Positions 7,675 through 15,236 of a stretch of 47,646 nt of DNA are shown one piece after another. Each line of letters opens with the position of its first letter. Positions within the stretch are counted from its first letter, which is position 1. This DNA comes from an uncultured Eubacterium sp. (GTDB taxonomy: Bacteria > Bacillota > Clostridia > Oscillospirales > Acutalibacteraceae). The position numbers were made by a program, and so were the translations under genes. The stretch is from contig UQCC01000013.1 in NCBI GenBank assembly GCA_900539325.1, forward strand, positions 1 through 47,646, read 5' to 3'. The notes under the pieces are model-generated. The model was given only the letters and a program-made list of their open reading frames with translations, was not told where the DNA came from and searched no databases.

Positions 7675-7993
7675 CTATCGTTGATACACAACAACACCTT
7701 TTTTATAAATCTCTTTTTTCAAATATTCATCTGCTGTAAAATTAGTCCACAAATCAAACACAAAATTAAAATAACGATGAATTTTTTTCCTGCCGTTTAA
7801 GCGTAACATAAATATCAACATCACTGTCAATATGGCTTCTGTCGGTTACGCTTGAACCGAAAATAATTACAGAGCATACATTTTCGTTTTCTTTAAGAAA
7901 ATCAACAAGCTCTTTCACCTTTCTTTGCTGAATCGGATATATCAATTCACAATTTTCAAAAGGTTCTTTAACAACAACTTTGTATCTACTCAT
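7675..7993 (-). pseudogene. MNT-type nucleotidyltransferase with a poly-A frameshift
   Basis: The N-terminal frame starts at ATG 7993 after AAGGTG and includes GSSVTDRSHIDSDVDIY, the GS-x(n)-D-x-D signature of minimal nucleotidyltransferases. It runs out of frame at a run of seven A (7782-7788) and stops at 7766. Reading the run as six A continues into a convincing tail, KIHRYFNFVFDLWTNF and then EYLKKEIYKKGVVVYQR, ending at 7675-7677. A full protein would be about 105 residues. The frameshift may be inactivating, a phase-variable switch, a transcriptional-slippage site or a sequence error. It sits in a cargo operon between a small CxxC protein and the 117-residue hypothetical. Confidence 0.75.
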
Positions 7994-8006
7994 AAAATTC
8001 ACCTTT

Positions 8007-8180
8007 TTATTTAATGCTCTCAAAACATTCCGGGCATAACGATTTACCGTTTACAACTTTTTGCTTCCTTTTTGGGAACAGCTTGCCGCAATTATTGCAC
8101 TCTGCTATTTCATTTTGGCGACAGCAATGCAATTTGCCGTCCTTTTCATCATAAACCGTGTCACAAAAATTTGTTTTCAT
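8007..8180 (-). CDS. Small CxxC zinc-finger-like protein
   Basis: A 57-residue protein is encoded from ATG 8178-8180 to TAA 8007-8009. AAAGGA lies nine bases upstream of the start. Cysteines are arranged as HCC near residue 19, CNNCGK at 28-33 and CPECF at 49-53, so two CxxC pairs could bind one zinc in a rubredoxin-like knuckle. The stop codon is 14 bp before the nucleotidyltransferase ATG, so the two are probably cotranscribed. Similar small zinc-ribbon proteins are common cargo in Firmicutes elements, but their function is unknown. Confidence 0.7.
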   Translation of the reverse strand: MKTNFCDTVYDEKDGKLHCCRQNEIAECNNCGKLFPKRKQKVVNGKSLCPECFESIK

Positions 8181-8275
8181 ATTATAAATTCCTTTCTAAC
8201 ATTTGTCCGATTTCATATTTTTTTGTGTCTAAATAGAAATTGAGTGCTTTTCTCATAATCAGTTTTCCCTCAAAC

Positions 8276-8578
8276 TTAATTATATTTATAATATGCCGAT
8301 AGCATATCTTCTTTTTGAATACCGTTTCCATCGTGTTCATCAACATACCAATACCATTCTTTAATTACTTTAAAGAACCACGAACTATCTGTCAGACAAA
8401 TTGATGTACTAAATGTTTCCCAATCAGTATCGTTACCTATAAATACCCCTTCTCGTATTTCTTTAATGGTTTTACTGTTGTATTTTGCATACATTTTCCT
8501 GATTACATTCAAACATTGGTCTTTGGTATAGCCGTTTTGTTTTAATTTATCATCATCAAATATAAATTTCATTTTCAT
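8276..8578 (-). CDS. Hypothetical mobile-element protein
   Basis: The 100-residue acidic protein starts MKMKFIFDDDKLKQNGYTKD and has WETFSTSICLTDSSWFFKVI and EWYWYVDEHDG in the C-terminal half. AAGGCGG eight bases upstream supports ATG 8578. Proteins with this start and the tryptophan-rich end occur, as far as I recall, in Firmicutes integrative elements, but no function is known. It belongs to the minus-strand cargo series. The 111-bp gap upstream (8579-8689) contains no clear gene. Confidence 0.6.
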   Translation of the reverse strand: MKMKFIFDDDKLKQNGYTKDQCLNVIRKMYAKYNSKTIKEIREGVFIGNDTDWETFSTSICLTDSSWFFKVIKEWYWYVDEHDGNGIQKEDMLSAYYKYN

Positions 8579-8689
8579 AACGCAATCCGCCTTTTGATAT
8601 TAAACTTAATAAACTTGCTATTAATACAAATATTTTCATACGATTTATCATATGCTAAAATTTTGCTTCCTAATTATTTAAGTAATGCT

Positions 8690-9478
8690 TCAAATAATTG
8701 TTTTGTAACGATTGTCTGCTTTGAACATATCAACATTACCGCTTGAAAATCCATCCGGTGTAAGGCTACCGACCACTATAAAACTTTTACTGTAGAGCGA
8801 AACAGACGGCGTTTTTATTTTTCCTTTCCAATCCGGTGCAATAATAGATTTATACACATTGTGAAACTTATCTGTCCACAACAAATTATCAATTGTAAAA
8901 ACAATTCCGAAATCCGGCATTGTTCCGCAGCTTTTCAAAAAGCCTTCTGAAATCAAAAGGTTAAATTCTTCTCTAAATGAAATATATGTACTTTCTTCAA
9001 CGGCAGTTTCAATAGCATTATATAACACATTTTTATTTCTTAAAGCTATTAAAGGCATAACAATTCTGCTTTTATCAGTTAATACAAATAAATAATCATC
9101 CAAATTTGCGTTTTCAACAAGTCTTAAAGGAAAATACAAAATCATTTGGTATTTATCTCTGTATATATAAAAATAACCATCAATACTTATATTGCTTCGT
9201 TTTACAGTTTCATTTATGAATTTCATATTATCAAGAAAACTTTCATTTAATTCTTCTTGTGTTGATGACCAATTACCGACATAATCGCAATCCTGCCAGG
9301 TGCAAAAATCGAGATTTTGAGAATCATCATAAGAATCGGCTACTGTTTGTTCAACATCGTATGTATTCAGCAAATCAATAATATCATCACAATTAAAATG
9401 CGATTTAACAAGGTTGTTCAAGTTTAACCCTTGCTTTTCAAAACGCTGTTTGGTAAGTTCGCTTATAATTTGAGCCAT
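8690..9478 (-). CDS. Hypothetical cargo protein, 262 residues
   Basis: The protein has no signal peptide or membrane segment and no motif I recognise. It has an acidic N-terminal half with a Cys/Trp patch (DFCTWQDCDYVGNW) and a beta-rich C-terminal half (GYFYIYRDKYQMILYFPLRL, IVFTIDNLLWTDKF). GAAAGGACATCG before ATG 9478 gives a ribosome binding site. A TATAAT box lies upstream, overlapped by the palindrome at 9522-9536. It lies between the GIY-YIG gene and smaller cargo genes, all on the same strand but with its own likely promoter. Function is unknown. Confidence 0.6.
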   Translation of the reverse strand: MAQIISELTKQRFEKQGLNLNNLVKSHFNCDDIIDLLNTYDVEQTVADSYDDSQNLDFCTWQDCDYVGNWSSTQEELNESFLDNMKFINETVKRSNISIDGYFYIYRDKYQMILYFPLRLVENANLDDYLFVLTDKSRIVMPLIALRNKNVLYNAIETAVEESTYISFREEFNLLISEGFLKSCGTMPDFGIVFTIDNLLWTDKFHNVYKSIIAPDWKGKIKTPSVSLYSKSFIVVGSLTPDGFSSGNVDMFKADNRYKTII

Positions 9479-9521
9479 AATCGATGTCCTTTCATAAATT
9501 TAACATTGAAAAAATTATATC

Positions 9522-9536
9522 ATCTTATTTTAAGAT
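9522..9536 (-). promoter_or_regulatory. Palindromic operator candidate
   Basis: ATCTTATTTTAAGAT is a perfect 6-bp inverted repeat around a 3-bp centre, located just upstream of a minus-strand TATAAT and about 50 bp before the 262-residue protein. Position and symmetry suggest a repressor site. The regulator is not identified. Confidence 0.4.
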
Positions 9537-9579
9537 AACACTAAAAAGTATTATATTCAATAATTTTTATAATACAGCA

Positions 9580-10989
9580 TTATATATGTTCAAAATATTT
9601 TTTTATTATATCATTTTGATGAATATCTATTGAATTACTTTTTAATATGTTAATGAATGCAAATACATCATTCTTGAAAATAAATGTATTTTGTTTTATG
9701 ACTAAGCCCCATTTAACAGCTAAATTCTTTATATAATTATATTGTTTTAAAGAACAGCATCCATATAGTTTATTTTCAATACTTTCTATTTCTTCCAATA
9801 AATATATACTTTCAGGATTTTGTGAATATTTAAAGCCTGTTGATTTTATCAAAAAATCCTTTTCATTTGTCTCATGTTTTTTTAGAAAAGTCACGCATCT
9901 CCAATATGCATTAATTATATTATGCTTATTGATTTGTTCAATCTGCAATTTATTTTGTTCTTGTTCAAATTTCATACTCTTTTCATTTTGAATTTGTCTT
10001 TGTTTTTCCTTTTCGAAAAAAGCAGCAATTTCTGAATTTTTTTTGTTTGTTAAATATATATTTTTAAAATTTTCTAGATCAATAATGAGATTTTCTGAAC
10101 TTAATTCGATGAAGTCTTTAACTGTATAATAATCACCAGAATAACAAACAGATCCATTATATTGAGGATAAAAATCTGTACTGATTAAATAAATTGAATT
10201 GTTATTTTCTTCCTCATATGTACGTAACTGTTTTCTATATCCAATAGTAAATAATTCCTTAAATTTTCTGTATGTTTTTCCGGATTTATATTTATCAAAC
10301 ATAACTATTTTAAAAGTGAAACTTTTAAAGTCAACATATTTTTTATCAAAACTTTTACACTCTTCTTCGTTATTGAAATGATATTCTGTGGAAATATCAA
10401 TCCCATTTTTTCTCATTTTAAATATTGCCTGTTTAAACGAAAGCAATCTCTCGTTACTTAGCCAAATTTCTTCAGGCTCACTCTTTTTTCTTTTATAACT
10501 AATGTCTGCAAACTCAAAACAAAATATATATTTTTCATATTTAAACCAAACTTTATCTAAATTTTTATTTGATAAAAGTTTTTCATCAAATAAGTTTATT
10601 TTATTAATTTCAATAATTTCAATTCCTTTTTCATTTATCGTTTCTTCGAATGTTAATTTCAATTTATATTTTGCATACTTAGCACAAAAATCATCAATTG
10701 AATATTTTTTCAATTCACTATCATCTTTAATATCTCGTTCTGTATACCCATAACTTAATCTGGCTTTATTATATTTTGTTGGATATTTTTTAATATAATA
10801 GCTTTCAAACACATCCATAATTGCTTCGTCTTCATATTCTCTTACCCCAATTGTGGACACTTCATTTTTCCAACTTTCGTTATGATTTTGCCAACGTTCG
10901 TATACGCCTTCTTTTGCTTGACCTATATATAACAAATTACCTTTTTTATCATAATAAAAATATACATAATACTTTTTTGTATTTTCCAT
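9580..10989 (-). CDS. GIY-YIG domain protein with long unknown C-terminus
   Basis: From ATG 10989 (GGGAG seven bases upstream) the protein has 469 residues. Residues 8-75 form a GIY-YIG nuclease domain: YVY at 8-10, YIG at 21-23, Arg32 in ERWQNH and Glu62 in VFESYYIKKYP, the catalytic and metal-binding positions. The remaining 390 residues resemble no domain I know; residues about 330-365 are a charged, glutamine-rich coiled coil. The domain could cut DNA or RNA. It is not a recognised homing enzyme, UvrC or Slx1. A structured leader RNA with a terminator precedes it at 11004-11174, suggesting expression controlled by attenuation. It could be a defence effector or an element-maintenance factor. 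Confidence 0.7.
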   Translation of the reverse strand: MENTKKYYVYFYYDKKGNLLYIGQAKEGVYERWQNHNESWKNEVSTIGVREYEDEAIMDVFESYYIKKYPTKYNKARLSYGYTERDIKDDSELKKYSIDDFCAKYAKYKLKLTFEETINEKGIEIIEINKINLFDEKLLSNKNLDKVWFKYEKYIFCFEFADISYKRKKSEPEEIWLSNERLLSFKQAIFKMRKNGIDISTEYHFNNEEECKSFDKKYVDFKSFTFKIVMFDKYKSGKTYRKFKELFTIGYRKQLRTYEEENNNSIYLISTDFYPQYNGSVCYSGDYYTVKDFIELSSENLIIDLENFKNIYLTNKKNSEIAAFFEKEKQRQIQNEKSMKFEQEQNKLQIEQINKHNIINAYWRCVTFLKKHETNEKDFLIKSTGFKYSQNPESIYLLEEIESIENKLYGCCSLKQYNYIKNLAVKWGLVIKQNTFIFKNDVFAFINILKSNSIDIHQNDIIKKYFEHI

Positions 10990-11003
10990 TATAATCTCCC
11001 ATA

Positions 11004-11174
11004 AAACAAAAAATGCGCAGCAACAAAGTGCTACGCATAAAAAACACATAGCCCTTATTTGTTGCTACACAAATTCGTTACCAATAAAGGAAGTATGCGA
11101 AAAAGAGCCTGTATTTTTATCAAAATAAAAATACACACTTCACTGATTATTGGTAATTATTCAATTTGTGTAGC
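11004..11174 (-). ncRNA. Structured leader RNA with terminator upstream of the GIY-YIG gene
   Basis: A minus-strand transcript starting near 11174 would fold into a long hairpin. The lower stem is TTGCTACACAAATT (plus-strand 11062-11075) with AATTTGTGTAGCAA (11163-11176). The middle stem is 11078-11087 with 11147-11156. The apical stem is 11111-11120 with 11125-11134. A terminator hairpin (11013-11022 with 11029-11038, then a T run) ends it 15-25 bases before the GIY-YIG ATG. The RNA segment AGCAACAAA at the 3' edge of the big stem is exactly complementary to TTTGTTGCT in the terminator, so the two folds can exclude each other. This is the layout of an attenuator or riboswitch. An independent small RNA is the alternative. 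I know no matching class. Confidence 0.6.
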
Positions 11175-11180
11175 AATATT

Positions 11181-11209
11181 ATTATACCACACTATATGTT
11201 TTATGGCAA
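11181..11209 (-). promoter_or_regulatory. Promoter of the GIY-YIG leader RNA
   Basis: On the minus strand TTGCCA (11204-11209) is followed after 17 bp by TATAAT (11181-11186). The predicted start near 11174 coincides with the first base of the large leader stem. Confidence 0.75.
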
Positions 11210-11210
11210 C

Positions 11211-11236
11211 AAAAAAGCCCTGCAAACGCAGAGCTT
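11211..11236 (-). terminator. Terminator of the mobilization operon
   Basis: GCTCTGC/GCAGGGC arms (11228-11234 and 11217-11223) around a 4-base loop are followed on the minus strand by TTTTTT. It lies directly after the relaxase stop codon and just upstream of the leader promoter. Confidence 0.85.
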
Positions 11237-11240
11237 AAAA

Positions 11241-12176
11241 TCACATTTCATAATCAAAGTCATCTTGATATTTTGACAAGCTGTCAATTTCATTATCAAG
11301 TATGTCTTCGTGTATTCTGTTTTCGCTGTCTATAAACGGCAAATCAATATCAAATTTCAATTCCAACCACTCAATAAATTTTCCGAATATTCTGCGCCAA
11401 AACGGTTCGTGCGACTCCATTTCATCAATTTCTTTATCTAATTTATTTATCGTTTCTTCTTTATCTTGAATTTGTTTTTTCAAAATTTCATTGTCTTCTA
11501 AAAGACTTTCGTGGTAATCCTGTGCCATTTCAATATTATGAACAACTTCTTTATATTCCTTTACGCTAAGATGCTTATTTTCATTGTTCATAACCTCTCT
11601 TTCCACACCGTACCGTTTTGCAATAGAAAGCACATTTGACATTAGGTCATCTCTCCACAAAGAGTATTTGCTAAAGCCCATTTCTTTCATTGCAAGATTA
11701 TGACTGTTTTTAACTTCCAACCCTCTGCTTTTACTGTGACCGATAGGGATATAGTCAATGTGAATATGAGGAGTTGATTCATCGTTATGTATGTATGCTC
11801 CGAAAATATATATATTTGAATATTGTTCATTCATAAATTCAAAAATATCTGTCAGCATATTAACGGCAAGTTCATTTTGCTCAACACCGTTATATTTATT
11901 ACCAAATTGAATGATTATTTCATAGAAAGGTTTTTCCTGCTTTGAACGATATATTTTATCATAATATGATTTGATTTTTCTGTCCGAACGGCTTTGCTTT
12001 TTGTTATATTTTTTTACTGCTTCACCGAAAATTTTATTATAAACATCCTTTACATTTTCATCTTTTAATATTACATCATATTTCACTCTGTCTTTATCAA
12101 CATTATCTGCAATAAATTTGCGCCTGTTATGATTTACAGAACCTTCTCCTTTTGTTATGCTTATACTCATTTTCAT
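11241..12176 (-). CDS. MobV-family (Pre/Mob) relaxase
   Basis: The 311-residue protein is a plasmid-recombination/mobilization relaxase that nicks and covalently binds its oriT to start conjugative transfer. The metal-binding three-histidine motif is visible as HNDESTPHIHIDYIPI at residues 130-145. An N-terminal HNRR at 16-19 matches the first conserved block. The C-terminal third is a coiled coil (residues about 205-255), usual for this family. AGAGGTGA precedes ATG 12176. The gene ends the integrase-to-relaxase series, so the element is mobilizable but needs a helper: no type IV secretion gene is present. The 220 bp upstream contain oriT-like inverted repeats. Confidence 0.9.
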   Translation of the reverse strand: MKMSISITKGEGSVNHNRRKFIADNVDKDRVKYDVILKDENVKDVYNKIFGEAVKKYNKKQSRSDRKIKSYYDKIYRSKQEKPFYEIIIQFGNKYNGVEQNELAVNMLTDIFEFMNEQYSNIYIFGAYIHNDESTPHIHIDYIPIGHSKSRGLEVKNSHNLAMKEMGFSKYSLWRDDLMSNVLSIAKRYGVEREVMNNENKHLSVKEYKEVVHNIEMAQDYHESLLEDNEILKKQIQDKEETINKLDKEIDEMESHEPFWRRIFGKFIEWLELKFDIDLPFIDSENRIHEDILDNEIDSLSKYQDDFDYEM

Positions 12177-12210
12177 ATAAAATCACCTCTTATTGATAAA
12201 GGTATTCTTG

Positions 12211-12316
12211 CCTATGCGTTGCATAGGATTTTTCTGTTACTCTTGTCAAGAGTAACGCAAGTGAACTTATGACGCCCTGCATCATAAGCTTGCGTTCTCC
12301 GAAGGCTCCTGCGGAG
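12211..12316. other. oriT-like cluster of inverted repeats
   Basis: Four inverted repeats follow one another in 106 bp. They are CCTATGC/GCATAGG (12211-12227), GTTACTCTT/AAGAGTAAC (12236-12256), ACGCAAG and CTTATGA pairing with TCATAAG and CTTGCGT (12255-12295), and CTCCG/CGGAG (12297-12316). They lie directly upstream of the MobV relaxase, where oriT is normally found in this family. The nick site cannot be placed from sequence alone. Confidence 0.5.
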
Positions 12317-12333
12317 AGCTATAAATAACGAAG

Positions 12334-12389
12334 GGTGTAGATGATGTAGATGAATATACTGCGGTAAAAACATCTACATCATCTACACC
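12334..12389. repeat. 19-bp perfect inverted repeat built from GTAGATGAT units
   Basis: GGTGTAGATGATGTAGATG (12334-12352) is repeated as its exact reverse complement at 12371-12389 around an 18-bp spacer. Each arm itself contains a direct repeat of GTAGATG. No T run follows on either side, so it is not an ordinary terminator. Adjacent to a RepA-like ATPase and a relaxase, it could be an iteron-type replication origin or a relaxosome site. Confidence 0.65.
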
Positions 12390-12396
12390 ACCTACA

Positions 12397-13485
12397 TCAA
12401 TCAAGCTTTTCAAAAAAGATAAATGTACCTTCTTTTTTACGCTTGTTTGAGTATTTAATGCGATACTTATTTTCAAGTATATTGGCGTTGCAATTCAACT
12501 TCCGAGTCAATTGATTCGGTTGCATTTCAATGTTCATTAAGTTTGCAAACTCCGTAGCCGTGCCGCTCCAAAAGCCATCGTTTTGATTAACAAAAGCGAC
12601 CGCTTGAATTATAACCTCATCAGTTGGTTCTTCAAAGGTATCCACCTCTTCTTCGACCAACTCCCATATACATTTTTCATTTTTATGTAAATGGAGTCGC
12701 TGTTCCTGTATATCTCTGCCGGATATATCAAGAATTGCGTTCTTTTCGGTGCGCTTGTCTTTATGCAAAACAAATGCACCGTCCGCCGCACCGAACAAGC
12801 CGTTTGTTCCCGATATACCGTCAAAAGCATCCGAGGACTCCTGCTTTCGGGTATGGTGCACCAATACAATACAAATATTGTTATCATCAGCTATCTTTTT
12901 TAGTGATGAAATAACATCATAATCTTTTGCATAACTGAAGTTATCGCTACTGATTTCTCGTACTTTCTGTAAGGTATCAATAATAATCAATGAAGTATCT
13001 TTATGTTTTTTAATAAAGTTCGTCAATTGATATTCAAGCCCTTTTGAGAGCATATCTGATTTGACGGCAAAGAAAAAATCATCAGATGCTTCATCGTCAA
13101 ACATTCTGTAAAGTCGACCTTGAATTCGTCTATGGTCATCTTCAAGAGCCAAATATAGCACTTTGCCTCGAATAACTTTTCTGCCCCACAAATCAAGTCC
13201 TTTGCTGATGTGGTAACCTATTTGCTCCATAGCAAATGATTTACCGGTTTTGGGCGCACCGACAAACATATAAAGTCCGCTGTAAAGCATTCCCTCAATT
13301 AATGGTTTCTTTGAGGGATAAACCGTATCATACAATTCCGTCATTGAAATTGTATCCAACGGTTTTGTGTTGACAGACTCAGCACTGTTTGCTATAATAT
13401 TGTTAACAAATTTTTGTTGTGGCTGTCTTTCATCTGTGCCAGCAGATGTGTTATAGGCAGTCTCTTTTTCTTTTTTATCAATCAT
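12397..13485 (-). CDS. RepA-like RecA-fold ATPase (AAA_25 type)
   Basis: The 362-residue protein has Walker A GAPKTGKS at 76-83, VLYLALEDDHRR, a Walker B LIIIDTLQ near 165 and the sensor-like IVLVHHTRK, the order seen in hexameric RepA/RSF1010-type helicases and related plasmid ATPases. The C-terminal 80 residues look like a winged helix. It overlaps the upstream ribbon-helix-helix gene by 4 bp, so translation is coupled. In integrative mobilizable elements such proteins may support replication of the excised circle. It ends next to the large inverted repeat at 12334-12389, a plausible target. Confidence 0.8.
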   Translation of the reverse strand: MIDKKEKETAYNTSAGTDERQPQQKFVNNIIANSAESVNTKPLDTISMTELYDTVYPSKKPLIEGMLYSGLYMFVGAPKTGKSFAMEQIGYHISKGLDLWGRKVIRGKVLYLALEDDHRRIQGRLYRMFDDEASDDFFFAVKSDMLSKGLEYQLTNFIKKHKDTSLIIIDTLQKVREISSDNFSYAKDYDVISSLKKIADDNNICIVLVHHTRKQESSDAFDGISGTNGLFGAADGAFVLHKDKRTEKNAILDISGRDIQEQRLHLHKNEKCIWELVEEEVDTFEEPTDEVIIQAVAFVNQNDGFWSGTATEFANLMNIEMQPNQLTRKLNCNANILENKYRIKYSNKRKKEGTFIFFEKLD

Positions 13486-13781
13486 TTTTCAATTCTCCTT
13501 AAAATTTCACTTATTAAAACATTTTTATCCTCAGTCAGTTCATTAACTCTTTTTAACTCGTTGCATAAGGCAATGAGTTCTTTTTTTATACCGACTTCAA
13601 GACGAGGACTGTAATTTATTATTACATCACGCTGTAAGGCTCTGTTTATCAAATAATCTTGTTTATTGATACCCGATATTAATACAAAACCGTCAAGCAA
13701 ATTTGCTTCTTCAGTCGACATACGAAACGATACGATTTTACTTCGCAGTCTTCCTTTGCCGTCAACATTTTTTGCAGACAT
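13482..13781 (-). CDS. Ribbon-helix-helix (MobC-like) accessory protein
   Basis: The 99-residue protein contains SKIVSFRMSTEEANLLDGFV followed by GINKQDYLINRAL, a beta strand and two helices as in ribbon-helix-helix DNA-binding proteins of the MobC type. These bind oriT or promoters and help the relaxase. It starts directly after the integrase stop codon (13782) and its stop overlaps the ATPase start. The series xis-int-this gene-ATPase therefore appears to be one operon. Relaxosome function is inferred from position. Confidence 0.65.
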   Translation of the reverse strand: MSAKNVDGKGRLRSKIVSFRMSTEEANLLDGFVLISGINKQDYLINRALQRDVIINYSPRLEVGIKKELIALCNELKRVNELTEDKNVLISEILRRIEK

Positions 13782-14912
13782 TTATTTCTTCCTTTCGTTG
13801 TCTAATTTAATTGCCATATCATTTTGTACAGACGGAAACATATGGGCATACTTAAATGTTATATTAATAGACTCGTGTCCAACCCTGTTTGCTATATCAA
13901 CAGGCGAGAAGCCATATGATATCAAAAGTGAAATATGAGAATGCCTGAGGTCGTGAATACGGATTTTTTTAACGCCTGTTTCTTTGCAACCTCGCTCCAT
14001 TTCGTGATGAAGATAGGATTTTGTAATATTAAATATTCTGTCGTTATCACTTATTTTATAAATCGAACCTATGCAATCCTGCATTTCATCTGCGAGAAAT
14101 TGCGGCATAGTGATTATTCGGTTACTTTTTTCGGTCTTAGGCGGTGTTACAACATCTTTTCCCTTTATCCGCTGAAGTGATTTATTAACGCTTACAGTAT
14201 TTTTATTAAAATCATAATCGGCAGGTGTTAAAGCAAGGAGTTCGCCAACCCTTAAACCTAACCAATACAGATTTTCAAAAGCATAAAATGATAATGGTTT
14301 CCATTTCATTGCTTCGGAAAACTGAAGATACTCATCTTTAGTCCAAAATTTCATTTCTTTTGAGTTCTTTTTACCCATAGGCGATACCTTTCTAATTGGA
14401 TTTTCGCTAAGATTATAAAACCGTGCTGCGTGATTGAATATCGCATTAAGCTGTGAATTTATGCTTCTCAAATAAGTAGGTGCATATGGCTTGCCTTGCT
14501 TATTTTTCATAGTCTGTACTTGATTTTGCCAACGAATTATATCCCTTGGTTTTATATCACACATACGAAAATTTTTGAAATAAGGACGAATTTTGGTATT
14601 GATAATTTGTTCTTTTGAAATCCAAGTATTATCCCTTATTTTGAATTTCATATCTTCTATGTAAATATCAACAAAGGAATTGAAAGTCATATTCAAATTG
14701 CCTTGTTGACTTATTCTATAATTTGAGTACCATTCCTCGGCTTGCTTTTTCGTTTGAAATCCTCGTTTGGTTGTACTCTTAGAATTACCGAACGCATCAG
14801 TTGAACGATAATGAATAAACCATTTCCCTGTTTTATTATCCTTTACCGGTTTAATGATTTTCACCTCTTTTCTGTAATTCATAATTTCAATTATGAATTG
14901 TAGCCATAACAT
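13782..14912 (-). CDS. int: Tyrosine integrase targeting guaA
   Basis: The product has an N-terminal arm-binding domain (GKWFIHYRSTDAFG, GFQTKKQAEEW), a SAM-like core-binding domain and a C-terminal catalytic domain. Catalytic residues are visible: Arg in GLRVGELLAL, Lys in PPKTEKSN, HDLRHSH, VGHES and the tyrosine nucleophile in YAHMF. Its size is usual for ICE/IME integrases. Translation may start at ATG 14912, overlapping the excisionase gene by 22 bp, or at ATG 14882 (MNYRKEV). The gene lies 0.95 kb from the att site at the guaA 3' end. The paired GTAGTCA-type repeats at both element ends are probable arm sites. Confidence 0.95.
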   Translation of the reverse strand: MLWLQFIIEIMNYRKEVKIIKPVKDNKTGKWFIHYRSTDAFGNSKSTTKRGFQTKKQAEEWYSNYRISQQGNLNMTFNSFVDIYIEDMKFKIRDNTWISKEQIINTKIRPYFKNFRMCDIKPRDIIRWQNQVQTMKNKQGKPYAPTYLRSINSQLNAIFNHAARFYNLSENPIRKVSPMGKKNSKEMKFWTKDEYLQFSEAMKWKPLSFYAFENLYWLGLRVGELLALTPADYDFNKNTVSVNKSLQRIKGKDVVTPPKTEKSNRIITMPQFLADEMQDCIGSIYKISDNDRIFNITKSYLHHEMERGCKETGVKKIRIHDLRHSHISLLISYGFSPVDIANRVGHESINITFKYAHMFPSVQNDMAIKLDNERKK

Positions 14913-15079
14913 TTTTCTTCAAAATACTTCTTTGGTATTTTTCCGGCAACAGTAATAAAGCCTTTGTTTTTAAGTTCACAATTCATTTGACGAATTAGCT
15001 TATAGCTAAAACCCTTACTTATACCTAAAAGCTCTGCCACTGTTTCAGCATCAATATAAATGCTATCGCTTGTGTTCAT
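14891..15079 (-). CDS. xis: Excisionase-like HTH protein
   Basis: From ATG 15079 the protein has 62 residues with a helix-turn-helix, DAETVAELLGISKGFSYKLI, and a basic wing ending KKYFEEKCYGYNS. Small proteins of this type bend DNA at att sites and direct the integrase to excision. AAAGGGATGATA gives a good ribosome binding site for this start; 15112 would be upstream of it. It overlaps the integrase gene, the usual xis-int arrangement. Confidence 0.8.
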   Translation of the reverse strand: MNTSDSIYIDAETVAELLGISKGFSYKLIRQMNCELKNKGFITVAGKIPKKYFEEKCYGYNS

Positions 15080-15115
15080 ATTATCATCCCTTTGCATAAA
15101 ATTAAGTACCAATTA

Positions 15116-15158
15116 TGGAACTTGTATTTATAGTATCATATTTGGAACTTTATTGCAA
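15116..15158 (-). promoter_or_regulatory. xis-int promoter with repeated operator
   Basis: On the minus strand TTGCAA (15153-15158) is separated by 17 bp from TACTAT (15130-15135). TGGAACTT occurs twice on the plus strand, at 15116-15123 and 15143-15150, flanking and overlapping the promoter. These direct repeats are likely binding sites for the divergently encoded repressor. Confidence 0.6.
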
Positions 15159-15236
15159 GCATTTTTTATATTTCTATAGATTTTTTATATTTTTTGTGCT
15201 AATATTATTTATAATAACAAATGGATGGTTAACAAA

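Noticed and set aside
7288..7993. HEPN/MNT toxin-antitoxin pair in the cargo
   Set aside because: The nucleotidyltransferase is adjacent, but the 117-residue neighbour lacks an R-x4-H motif.
8061..8243. Plus-strand hydrophobic 60-residue frame
   Set aside because: It is antisense to the small CxxC protein, which has the better start site and composition.
10990..11049. Cys-rich N-terminal extension or leader peptide before the GIY-YIG start
   Set aside because: The extra 20 residues are the translation of the terminator hairpin. The upstream AAGGG is too close to that ATG, and GGGAG fits the start at 10989.
12334..12389. CRISPR-like or terminator interpretation of the GTAGATG repeats
   Set aside because: There are no spacers of regular length and no T run after the stem; it is one large palindrome.
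12282..12914. Several overlapping frames on both strands inside the RepA-like gene
   Set aside because: They are shadows of a gene with intact Walker motifs and carry no motifs of their own.
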